From: a virus
Virus record (IMG/VR): IMGVR_UViG_3300025889_000559
Location: 1 to 31,856 of that record
Direction: 5' to 3' (one strand)
DNA: 31,856 nt
A program made the translations under genes and the position numbers. Numbering within the stretch: position 1 is the first letter of the stretch; every line of letters begins with the position of its first letter. Positions 15,164 through 21,212 of this stretch are shown here, piece after piece. The notes beneath the pieces are model-generated. The model was not told the origin of the DNA. It saw only the letters and a list, made by a program, of their open reading frames with translations, and did not search any database.

Positions 15164-16015
15164 TCAGTTCAATACCTCGCTCAACTTGTGAACCTCATTT
15201 AGTTTAATATCGTGGCATCCTATTTTAATGGTGTCATCCTTAATGCCTATTGTGGTGTAATATCCTATTTTAAACCCCTTAATACATTTGCCCGCCTTAA
15301 TTCTGTGGTAAAGTATTTTAGCCTCATTTAGTGGGACATTTGCACCCCTTGAGGTTTCGATTGCGTCCCCCTCTTTTGATAGCCTTAAAAGGGCGTGGGG
15401 TATATTGTTGAGATAGTTTATTGCCCCCTCGTAAAACTTTGTTATTTGCTCTTGTGTCTTAGCCTTGTTAAATCTTTGTGCCTCTTTTTTAGCCTTGTTG
15501 AGGTCATGCTCTAAATCAATTAAAAGGGTTTCATCCTTTACAATTTTGGCGTAGTTTAAAATACTATTGTATTTGTTTGTTCTATCCTCATCCCCTTTAA
15601 TTTTGGACATATTTAAAAAGGTATGGTATTGTTTCATCCTATGTGCCAAATAAGAAACCTCATTAATATACGCTTGTTTTGTTTGTGGTTTCCTTGCCCC
15701 CTCTATTTTTTTCAATAGGTTATTAACTTGCTTGTAAACTAAATCAACATCAACCTCGGTCAAATAAAAACGCCTGTATTGACTTGTGGCATAGGATAAT
15801 TTGCTTATGTGTTTTGATGTGGTTTGTGAATATCCTTTGTCATTGATAAGTATTGTATTGTCATCAATAAATTGGCCCAACAAATAATGATACCCATAAG
15901 AATATATTTTGTCACCCTCAAAAAATATGCTTCTTGATTGGTTGTATCCCTCGGCTTGTGTACGTTGTGCAAAAACGTGAATAACCTCGTCTGTGTTTTT
16001 AAATACTTTTTTCAT
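15164..16015 (-). CDS. Phage/plasmid protein of unknown function, 283 aa
   Basis: The N-terminal 80 residues (VIHVFAQRTQAEGYNQSRS, FFEGDKIYSYGYHYLLGQFI, then INDKGYSQTTSKHISKLSYA) belong, as I recall, to a domain widespread in phages and plasmids with no known function; the 'S.FFEGDKIYSYG.HY' block is its hallmark. Residues 90-200 are Lys-rich helices (KKIEGARKPQTKQAYINEVS), and the C-terminus has small strands (IKIGCHDIKLNEV). The codons contain many G-runs (GGG, AGGGG) unlike the structural genes, hinting at separate ancestry. Last gene of cassette 2. Confidence 0.6.
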   Translation of the reverse strand: MKKVFKNTDEVIHVFAQRTQAEGYNQSRSIFFEGDKIYSYGYHYLLGQFIDDNTILINDKGYSQTTSKHISKLSYATSQYRRFYLTEVDVDLVYKQVNNLLKKIEGARKPQTKQAYINEVSYLAHRMKQYHTFLNMSKIKGDEDRTNKYNSILNYAKIVKDETLLIDLEHDLNKAKKEAQRFNKAKTQEQITKFYEGAINYLNNIPHALLRLSKEGDAIETSRGANVPLNEAKILYHRIKAGKCIKGFKIGYYTTIGIKDDTIKIGCHDIKLNEVHKLSEVLN

Positions 16016-16019
16016 CTGT

Positions 16020-16286
16020 TTAATCTATTAAGGTTGAATAATCGTTTAAAAATTGGTTGTATAAAATTGTCCATGCAAGTTGCTCGGGGGTTTTATTAAA
16101 CTCGCCCAATAAAGGGCAATAAAAATTTAAAGGGCGCGCCTCATTAATAATGTCCCAACAATTCGCCTTGTACATAAGAACCCTATTTAGTTCCTCGTAT
16201 AAAATATCCTCGCGGTTTTCTTGTTCGTGATGCAACAATAGGTTCGCAATATCCTCTAATAATTCTCTAATGTTTTGTGGTTTCAT
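16020..16286 (-). CDS. Small helical protein, 88 aa, unknown
   Basis: MKPQNIRELLEDIANLLLHH opens an acidic helix, followed by DILYEELNRVLMYKANCWDI and a C-terminal helix with Trp. The pattern 'IREL...L..aL...v.y...CWDI' recurs in small phage proteins that accompany anti-restriction and other accessory genes, but I know no function. Ends 4 bp before the 283-residue gene. Confidence 0.55.
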   Translation of the reverse strand: MKPQNIRELLEDIANLLLHHEQENREDILYEELNRVLMYKANCWDIINEARPLNFYCPLLGEFNKTPEQLAWTILYNQFLNDYSTLID

Positions 16287-16297
16287 AGTTCTAAAGA

Positions 16298-16393
16298 TTA
16301 AGCGTTAAATAAAAATAGGTTAAGGATGCAAAAGGCGATTAGGACTAACATAGTCAGCACCGCCAGGGTCATTTGTTTTAATTCGTTTTTCAT
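16298..16393 (-). CDS. Tiny single-span membrane protein, 31 aa
   Basis: MKNELKQMTLAVLTMLVLIA followed by FCILNLFLFNA: a short charged N-terminus and one membrane-spanning helix of about 22 residues. It lies between two cassette genes with short spacers and uses an ATG. Too short for family assignment; could be an inner-membrane effector. Confidence 0.45.
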   Translation of the reverse strand: MKNELKQMTLAVLTMLVLIAFCILNLFLFNA

Positions 16394-16413
16394 AGTGGCA
16401 TAAATTAGGTTAA

Positions 16414-16647
16414 TTAATAAAGTTTCTTTTCAATAGCGTTAATTTCTGTTTTTGGTAGTTCGGAAATGGCATCCAAATAATTATCAAAAGCAACCTCGCA
16501 AATCTTGTCATATTTAGCGCATAGTTTCTCATCGCCATCGCCATCGGCTTTGTTCCTTAAATCATTGTTTTCATTGTAGCGGATAAGGAATTTAACCGCC
16601 TTGTTCACTTGTGATTGGTTTTTTTTGTTCTTAGCGATAATTTTCAT
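16414..16647 (-). CDS. Small charged protein, 77 aa, unknown
   Basis: ATG at 16647 (MKIIAKNKKNQSQVNKAVKF) is preferred over an upstream TTG because a -7 box ends only 6 bp before this ATG. Basic N-terminal helix, a DGDGDEKLCAKYDKICEVAF centre, and an acidic C-terminal helix. First gene of cassette 2; the mRNA would have little or no leader. Function unknown. Confidence 0.55.
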   Translation of the reverse strand: MKIIAKNKKNQSQVNKAVKFLIRYNENNDLRNKADGDGDEKLCAKYDKICEVAFDNYLDAISELPKTEINAIEKKLY

Positions 16648-16652
16648 AATGT

Positions 16653-16671
16653 GCAAATTTAATTTGTTAAA
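16653..16671 (-). promoter_or_regulatory. Promoter of cassette 2 (-7 TAAATTTG)
   Basis: Minus-strand TAAATTTG (16654-16661) fits TAnnTTTG. The 19-bp plus-strand segment GCAAATTTAATTTGTTAAA is repeated with one mismatch at 18578-18596 in front of cassette 1, suggesting common regulation. The -33 region is T-rich but not TTTG. Confidence 0.55.
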
Positions 16672-16692
16672 GTTTTGTTAAAATTTCAATAT

Positions 16693-16709
16693 CGCCCACC
16701 GCGGGCGGT
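16693..16709. other. GC-rich hairpin upstream of cassette 2 promoter
   Basis: CGCCC-ACCGC-GGGCG on the plus strand, standing out in AT-rich surroundings and not followed by a T-run on either strand. It lies about 40 bp upstream of the cassette 2 -7 box and could be a regulator site. Confidence 0.3.
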
Positions 16710-16782
16710 TTCATATCCCAAACGTATATATATAGTATAGGGCGCAAAAATTATGTGTGCATTTTTAACACAATTCAAACTT

Positions 16783-16800
16783 TTGTTATATTTGTAACAA
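16783..16800. promoter_or_regulatory. Inverted repeat TTGTTA-N6-TAACAA
   Basis: Perfect 6-bp arms around TATTTG; the centre with the left arm reads TATATTTG on the plus strand, a -7 box inside a palindrome. No convincing plus-strand gene follows. Could be an operator or a short antisense promoter. The rest of the 16672-16899 gap shows no gene. Confidence 0.35.
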
Positions 16801-16899
16801 ATGAGCGAAAAACATAACAAACCAAATGTTAAAGTTTTCACAAAAATTTGTGTATATCAATTTTATTGTTATAAGCATCTATTTAGATTGGTTCTAAAT

Positions 16900-16928
16900 A
16901 AGAAAAGGGCTGACCAAACGGACAACCC
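16900..16928 (-). terminator. Intrinsic terminator ending small-gene cassette 1
   Basis: Minus strand GGGTTGTCC-GTTT-GGTCAGCCC (one mismatch) followed by TTTTCTTATTT. Confidence 0.8.
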
Positions 16929-16934
16929 TTTACA

Positions 16935-17040
16935 CCTACTATGTTTAAGAACCTACTATGTTTAAGAGATGGGCAAGCCACCTACTATGTTTAAAGACCC
17001 ACTATGTTTAAGAAGGTTCTAAAGACCTTCTGAATTTAAG
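16935..17040 (-). repeat. 17-bp direct repeat array 1
   Basis: Plus-strand unit CCTACTATGTTTAAG at 16935, 16952, 16981, a variant CCCACTATGTTTAAG at 16998, and a decayed copy CCTTCTGAATTTAAG at 17026-17040 that includes the stop codon of the 114-residue gene. Steps are 17, 29, 17 and 28 bp. The array lies between that stop codon and its terminator and matches array 2 at 18807-18872. Confidence 0.75.
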
Positions 17041-17380
17041 GATGTGTGTATTCCCATTCATTATTTTTTAATAGCTCTACTTCTTCTCCATTCCATTCTT
17101 TGCCATCTAAATACCACTTATAATTCTTTTGTTGTATTCCTATTCTACCTAAAGAATGCAGTAGTCCATTCAACCGTTCTTTGGTTGTATTACTGAACCA
17201 TCCTTGATTATCTATTTTAATTGTATCATATACTTTTGTCGCTATGTCATTTCCGTGCAAAGACAATCTGGTGATTCTTGTTAATGAGCATTCATATCCA
17301 GACCAAACATCTGTATTTCCCATTCTAAAGTTCTCGTGATTTAAAAACTTCTTTACTGCTAATTGTGTTATCTTTCTCAT
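17036..17380 (-). CDS. Phage protein of unknown function, 114 aa
   Basis: MRKITQLAVKKFLNHENFRM, then a block with ITRLSLHGNDIATK, IDNQGWFSNTTKERLNGLL and IQQKNYKWYLDGKEWNGEE. The pattern 'lHGN.IA......I...GW.SNTTKERLN.L....I.QK...WYL.G' is one I recall from many small phage proteins, still without assigned function. Last gene of cassette 1; its stop codon lies within the first unit of repeat array 1. Starts in ATGA overlap with the preceding gene. Confidence 0.6.
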   Translation of the reverse strand: MRKITQLAVKKFLNHENFRMGNTDVWSGYECSLTRITRLSLHGNDIATKVYDTIKIDNQGWFSNTTKERLNGLLHSLGRIGIQQKNYKWYLDGKEWNGEEVELLKNNEWEYTHP

Positions 17381-17538
17381 AATTCCCCTTTGATTATTGT
17401 TTGTGTCATTTCAACGTTTGTTAATGCGCCGATATATGTTTCATAGTACACCCTTTGTTTTGTTTCTATGTCGGTGACAAAATCATTATTTATTTCATCC
17501 CAAATGTAGTAAACCCATTTTATGTTGTCTGTTTCCAT
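17377..17538 (-). CDS. Small acidic protein, 53 aa, unknown
   Basis: METDNIKWVYYIWDEINNDF, then a mixed charged segment ending TIIKGEL. Aromatic-rich N-terminus suggests a small folded domain. Overlaps the next gene by 4 bp and starts 2 bp after the 117-residue gene, so it is part of the same operon. Unrecognised. Confidence 0.55.
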   Translation of the reverse strand: METDNIKWVYYIWDEINNDFVTDIETKQRVYYETYIGALTNVEMTQTIIKGEL

Positions 17539-17540
17539 AT

Positions 17541-17894
17541 CTATTCAGTTTCTTTTTGTTCGTTCATTAAATCGCTCATAACATCAATCATCTTTTGTTT
17601 CTTATCACTACTCAATATAGTGTCAATTAAGAACCATAACTCCTCATCGGGATTTGCGTTCTCGTGATAAAACCAACTAATGTAGTTCTCAACCAATTCA
17701 TTTAAGTTCCCTTTTTCAATGTACCTTATCCCATCCGCCTTTACTGCACAATCATTAAACTCATCTATGCTTTTGTATTCTGTTTCAAAATAATCATTGT
17801 GTTCCTCGATTAAAGCCATAACTTGCTCATAACTCATTCCATAAATTGATGCGCTTGGGTCATCTGATTCGTGATAATTGTATATTGTTTCCAT
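17541..17894 (-). CDS. Small acidic protein, 117 aa, unknown
   Basis: Very acidic: METIYNYHESDDPSASIYGM, SYEQVMALIEEHNDYFETEY, then helices with WFYHENANPDEELWFLIDTI. No membrane segment or known motif. The charge and size are compatible with a DNA-mimic type inhibitor of host proteins, but nothing in the sequence shows a target. Cassette 1 member. Confidence 0.55.
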   Translation of the reverse strand: METIYNYHESDDPSASIYGMSYEQVMALIEEHNDYFETEYKSIDEFNDCAVKADGIRYIEKGNLNELVENYISWFYHENANPDEELWFLIDTILSSDKKQKMIDVMSDLMNEQKETE

Positions 17895-17898
17895 CTTG

Positions 17899-18036
17899 TT
17901 ATTTTTTATATTTAGTTAGAAAAAAGTTATCATTGTAGATTCTATTAAATTCCTCAAATAGAATTGTAAGTTCGTTTAACTTTACAAGGTCTTTTGCCTT
18001 TGTCTTTTTAGGTAGTTTCTTAATTGGCTTTTTCAT
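17899..18036 (-). CDS. Small basic protein, 45 aa, unknown
   Basis: MKKPIKKLPKKTKAKDLVKL then a single amphipathic helix and an aromatic, basic end (FFLTKYKK). ATG at 18036 follows the 70-residue gene stop by 2 bp. Could bind nucleic acid; no family recognised. Confidence 0.5.
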   Translation of the reverse strand: MKKPIKKLPKKTKAKDLVKLNELTILFEEFNRIYNDNFFLTKYKK

Positions 18037-18038
18037 AG

Positions 18039-18251
18039 CTATTCCTCATAAATGTTTATGTCAATCATCATTCCGTTTAAATTCATTTGGCTAAATGGTT
18101 CTTCTATGTCGTAGCAACGACACCCATCTGATTTGTGCAGATTTATTGATATTCTGTCTGCAATACATTTGAGAAAGAACAAGTGTTGTTCTGTTGTGGT
18201 GCTATTGATAAAATCAATTACTTCTGTGTGCATTTCGGGTGTCATTTTCAT
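18039..18251 (-). CDS. Small protein, 70 aa, unknown
   Basis: MKMTPEMHTEVIDFINSTTT, a helix LFFLKCIADRISINL, then HKSDGCRCYDIEEPF and an acidic end. Three cysteines, of which two are in CRC. ATG start 3 bp after the preceding stop. Cassette 1 member; no function visible. Confidence 0.55.
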   Translation of the reverse strand: MKMTPEMHTEVIDFINSTTTEQHLFFLKCIADRISINLHKSDGCRCYDIEEPFSQMNLNGMMIDINIYEE

Positions 18252-18254
18252 AAT

Positions 18255-18512
18255 TTAAAAGGTTAAGTGTATATTTAAATCCATTTCCTCAAGCAGTCTT
18301 TTGCCTACCTTGTATTCCTCATCAATATCCGTAAAATAGACCCAATGGTCATCAGCACTTCTCACCTCAATATCATCTATTCCTCCATCATTGAAATAAG
18401 TTCCCGTTGCCTCTAATTTAACTCCGTTAAGCGTAAATTCAACGCTTGGTCTTAATATGCTTATCCAAGCCTCTTGATAAGTTACTTCAATTTTGTTTTC
18501 TGTTGTTTCCAT
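18255..18512 (-). CDS. Small protein, 85 aa, unknown, first gene of cassette 1
   Basis: ATG at 18512 (METTENKIEVTYQEAWISIL) is preferred to an upstream TTG, because it leaves a 60-nt leader after the TAAATTTG box. Strand-rich: SVEFTLNGVKLEATGTYFND, DDIEVRSADDHWVYFTDID, then a Lys/Glu helix. Compact alpha/beta protein with no recognised motif. Confidence 0.55.
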   Translation of the reverse strand: METTENKIEVTYQEAWISILRPSVEFTLNGVKLEATGTYFNDGGIDDIEVRSADDHWVYFTDIDEEYKVGKRLLEEMDLNIHLTF

Positions 18513-18577
18513 TGTTGTTTGATTTAAGTTATTAATTCCTTTTGTTGAAACAAATCTCGCCCTACTATTTTGACTAC

Positions 18578-18596
18578 GCAAATTTAATATGTTAAA
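18578..18596 (-). promoter_or_regulatory. Promoter of cassette 1 (-7 TAAATTTG)
   Basis: Minus-strand TAAATTTG at 18579-18586. The 19-bp GCAAATTTAATATGTTAAA differs at one position from the cassette 2 promoter. About 66 bp upstream of the ATG. Confidence 0.55.
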
Positions 18597-18634
18597 ATTT
18601 TCCTAAAGAAATGTTAAAGTGCAAATGACCCATT

Positions 18635-18663
18635 GCATATACGAATCCTGCGCGCGCATATAC
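18635..18663. repeat. Direct repeat GCATATAC, 21 bp apart
   Basis: GCATATAC at 18635-18642 and 18656-18663, two helical turns apart, separated by GC-rich TGCGCGC sequence, just upstream of the cassette 1 promoter. Candidate activator or repressor site. A tandem CCCAAAGTT at 18739-18756 also lies in this gene-free stretch; nothing coding is seen between 18600 and 18771. Confidence 0.35.
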
Positions 18664-18771
18664 AAAAAACTTTTCTGACTAACAAAATTATTTTCATTTG
18701 GCTACTGATTGGCAATCGGTAGCATCTTTGGAATGTTGCCCAAAGTTCCCAAAGTTCCAAACAGATGAAAC

Positions 18772-18794
18772 AAAAAAGGGCAGACAAAATGCCC
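18772..18794 (-). terminator. Intrinsic terminator ending packaging operon
   Basis: Minus strand GGGCA-TTTTGTC-TGCCC followed by six T, about 85 bp after the terL stop and just beyond repeat array 2. Confidence 0.85.
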
Positions 18795-18806
18795 ACCCTT
18801 GATTCA

Positions 18807-18872
18807 GCCACTATGTTTAAGAGGCTACTATGTTTAAACACCTACTGAGTTTAAGAACCCACTCGGTTTAAG
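18807..18872 (-). repeat. 17-bp direct repeat array 2
   Basis: Four units at exact 17-bp steps on the plus strand: GCCACTATGTTTAAG 18807, GCTACTATGTTTAAA 18824, CCTACTGAGTTTAAG 18841, CCCACTCGGTTTAAG 18858. It lies between the terL stop codon (18879) and the terminator. Same orientation and consensus as array 1. The 17-bp period is not a multiple of three, so it is not coding. Confidence 0.8.
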
Positions 18873-18878
18873 AATTTA

Positions 18879-20120
18879 CTAACGTATCACATATTTACCA
18901 GAGTTATGTCCTTGCACTAAATACTCAAGAGCATAACGCATTGCATCCAAATAGTGATTGAAAGAATCTACAGGCTTGGCGTTCTTATCTTGCCAAGTGT
19001 AATTGTTTAACTCCCTTACAATTCCGTGAGAGTTCCTATCTACTATAATCTCATAATCTTGCATAAGTGCAATCCCACTTAAAATACTCCCTTGTCTTTT
19101 AATGGTAGGTTTAATGTTTACACCCTTGCGCTTTATCTCATTGATTAGTCGAGGCTCTGCACTATCACATATAATCAAATCCATACCACATTCCATCTTA
19201 TTTCGTATAGCTATCTCCTCTGTACTCATATTAGGCTTCCCATAAATCTCCCTTACCCATAATCGCCTTCCTTCTTTATCTATCGAAATTTTAACAAGAG
19301 TTGACATATCTACCGCAAAGCCAAAATCCTGCCCATAAACACTAAGCTCCGTTTGTAAGTAATCACCTACTCTCCAATTCCTATAAACCGCTCCCTCTGC
19401 TTTAGATAGCCATCCACCAAGAATCTGGTGCTGGTACTTATCTGGTCTCTTGACCATCATTTCCTCTATCTGACTTAAAAAAGATTCAGATAGGTTTCCC
19501 TTGTTATCTCTGTAGTCTGTATGTATATAAGTAGTATTGCCCTCTTGTCCATTCCAACCCTCTGGTATTCCATTGTTCTGTATAAACCTTGTATATATCC
19601 AATGTTCTTTTGTGGTAGGGTTTAATATAAGAATACACCTGTTCTGTTTGTTCTTACTTCTAACAGAAAAGTCTATCTTATCAAAGACTGATTCATCTAC
19701 AAGCTCCTCTGCCTCATCCAATACAAAGGTTGTAACGCCATTTAGAGACTTCAGGGCAGCAGTTTGGTTACCAGATGATGTTCTGATACCTTTAAAGATA
19801 ATAGAGCTTCCTGTGGTCAGATTTATAATCTCATCCTTAGTTATCCTAAAGTCATCCATAGCCTCCATCAAGTTTATCTTCTCTATAAACTCTGGGATAA
19901 TAGATGTCTGGGCAGATACCATAGTATAACGAGAGAACAGTACCTTATGCCCATCTTGGTAAGTTAAGTCCAAAAGAAACATAGCTACACCAAAAGACTT
20001 ACCTGAGCCTCTACCTCCTGTAATTAGAAAGTATCTTGATGGAGAACTCCATAGCACTTGGTACTTAGGGGCTATCCATATCCCACTATTAACCTGTTCT
20101 TCTATCTCTTCGTGATTCAT
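18879..20120 (-). CDS. terL: Terminase large subunit
   Basis: 413 residues, the ATP-driven DNA packaging motor with nuclease. Walker A is GGRGSGKS at 35-42, Walker B VLDEAEE at 133-139, and the coupling motif is around LILNPTT at 164-170. The C-terminal RNase H-type nuclease has acidic residues at D265 (QDFGFAVD), D319 (LIICDSAEP) and D392 (HYLDAMRYALEYL). Length and motifs are typical of the Terminase_3/6 type in Bacteroidetes phages. It overlaps the preceding HTH gene by 4 bp. Unusually it is followed by repeats and a terminator and not by portal, which lies about 17 kb away in the transcript order. Confidence 0.93.
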   Translation of the reverse strand: MNHEEIEEQVNSGIWIAPKYQVLWSSPSRYFLITGGRGSGKSFGVAMFLLDLTYQDGHKVLFSRYTMVSAQTSIIPEFIEKINLMEAMDDFRITKDEIINLTTGSSIIFKGIRTSSGNQTAALKSLNGVTTFVLDEAEELVDESVFDKIDFSVRSKNKQNRCILILNPTTKEHWIYTRFIQNNGIPEGWNGQEGNTTYIHTDYRDNKGNLSESFLSQIEEMMVKRPDKYQHQILGGWLSKAEGAVYRNWRVGDYLQTELSVYGQDFGFAVDMSTLVKISIDKEGRRLWVREIYGKPNMSTEEIAIRNKMECGMDLIICDSAEPRLINEIKRKGVNIKPTIKRQGSILSGIALMQDYEIIVDRNSHGIVRELNNYTWQDKNAKPVDSFNHYLDAMRYALEYLVQGHNSGKYVIR

Positions 20121-20509
20121 TTCTCAGATGCTATTAATTCTTTCATATATTCGTAATCCTCTTGGGCAACCTTGCTTACCTTATATTCACCATTACATTT
20201 GCCTTTAATCCAATTAGACACGCTAACATCACTAACGCCTAATGCTTTTGCACAGGCAGCGATGGTTGGATATAGTTGGTTTGTTTCCTCGCAATACACA
20301 ACGCATCCACCATACACTCTACCAGCCGCTCTCTTCTTAGTTACAAGCCTTCCGTATCTATCTTCGTGCGGAGGCTTCCTATCGTTCTTAAAAGCCTCAA
20401 TCATAGCTTCAATATATGCTCTATGATTTTCTCTTGTTGTGTACTCTAAAAGGTTTTCGTAGTAGCTTATAAGAGACCTTCTCATCTCAAGTATCTTTTC
20501 TTCATTCAT
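20117..20509 (-). CDS. HTH / NUMOD1-like DNA-binding protein, possible small terminase partner
   Basis: 130 residues. The N-terminal half is a charged helix pair. Residues 62-115 contain GGCVVYCEETNQLYPTIAAC, then AKALGVSDVSVSNWIKGKC, a helix-turn-helix with the 'yp.i..aA.aLgvs..sVs..ikGk' pattern of NUMOD1 modules. It sits between the DUF5681-like gene and terL with 4- and 8-bp overlaps. It may recognise packaging DNA with TerL, or be a remnant of a homing endonuclease. Which of the two is not decided by sequence. Confidence 0.55.
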   Translation of the reverse strand: MNEEKILEMRRSLISYYENLLEYTTRENHRAYIEAMIEAFKNDRKPPHEDRYGRLVTKKRAAGRVYGGCVVYCEETNQLYPTIAACAKALGVSDVSVSNWIKGKCNGEYKVSKVAQEDYEYMKELIASEK

Positions 20510-20945
20510 CGGTCTTAGATGTATCTGTTATGTCAATAGTGTCATCTTTTGCTTCTTTATGCGCAGATGGGTTGGGTTGGTTGTTTATAAAGTTAATTAC
20601 AGGGGCGTTTCGCTTCACTTGAGTGTTTGTAGTCTCCCTTTCGACAGGTTTACCATACTTATACTGAAAAAGCATATTTAGGTGAGCAAATGAACCTTCT
20701 TTAGCCTTCTCAGCTAAGAAATCCCAAACCTCTTGCTCAGAACCAAAGGCATTCTTCATAGCCCTCATTGCATACGATGGTATTCTGTCCTTAACTGCCT
20801 TATTTTCCATTGCTGGAGGCAAAGATTTGGCTCTCTGTACTATTTCTTTAGTTTCTTGCTTAGATTGCAAGCGTTTGTTGTTTTTCCTGCCATCTGTCGG
20901 CTTCTGGTTTCTTGGTATCTTCGGTATTCCTGGCTTCCTTCCCAT
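20502..20945 (-). CDS. Putative small terminase subunit / DUF5681-like protein
   Basis: 147 residues beginning MGRKPGIPKIPRNQKPTDGR, the basic glycine/arginine start seen in DUF5681-type phage proteins that accompany terminases. Residues 48-98 form helices (RIPSYAMRAMKNAFGSEQEV, SFAHLNMLFQYKYGKPVERE), matching 'A..aLl...yGKP.e' of that family. The acidic C-terminal tail (DDTIDITDTSKTDE) could contact TerL. It overlaps the preceding gene by 86 bp. Confidence 0.5.
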   Translation of the reverse strand: MGRKPGIPKIPRNQKPTDGRKNNKRLQSKQETKEIVQRAKSLPPAMENKAVKDRIPSYAMRAMKNAFGSEQEVWDFLAEKAKEGSFAHLNMLFQYKYGKPVERETTNTQVKRNAPVINFINNQPNPSAHKEAKDDTIDITDTSKTDE

Positions 20946-21210
20946 TTTCTATGTTTTTAGTATTTTTGTTCAACTTGTCATTCATTATTTTAAAGGATAA
21001 GGCATAATATGCTTGCCAAACATCCTCTTCTTTGTAAATCTTGTTCATTTCAGCCTTTTTGTCTCCTTTTTGGACAAATATCTTGTATAAATCGGCTTTG
21101 TGAGCAGTTTCCTCTACCCAAACCTCATATCCGTTGTTTTTACACCAACGATTGCCTTCTCTTTCGTGGTCTTTAGGCACATAATAGCTTATTACTTTCT
21201 TTTTAGCCAT
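20860..21210 (-). CDS. Small basic protein, 116 aa, unknown
   Basis: MAKKKVISYYVPKDHEREGN begins a small alpha/beta fold (NNGYEVWVEETAHKADLYKI), then a helix with VWQAYYALSFKIMND and a disordered polar tail. The tail overlaps the next gene by 86 bp, so its last 28 residues may be unconstrained. 2 bp after the DnaA-like gene stop. No function recognised. Confidence 0.5.
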   Translation of the reverse strand: MAKKKVISYYVPKDHEREGNRWCKNNGYEVWVEETAHKADLYKIFVQKGDKKAEMNKIYKEEDVWQAYYALSFKIMNDKLNKNTKNIENGKEARNTEDTKKPEADRWQEKQQTLAI

Positions 21211-21212
21211 AT

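Noticed and set aside
16801-16965. Plus-strand frame of 54 codons starting at ATG 16801 behind a TATATTTG box
   Set aside because: The -7 box lies only 6 bp from the ATG, the frame crosses the minus-strand terminator and the repeat array, and the composition is not protein-like.
16935-17040. CRISPR array
   Set aside because: Units are about 15 bp with 2- to 14-bp gaps and decay along the array; no spacer-length unique sequence and no cas genes.
18614-18841. Minus-strand open frame of 75 codons downstream of terL
   Set aside because: It begins inside repeat array 2 and runs through the intrinsic terminator, with no ribosome-binding context and an unlikely composition (many Cys, Arg and Ile). 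Chance frame.
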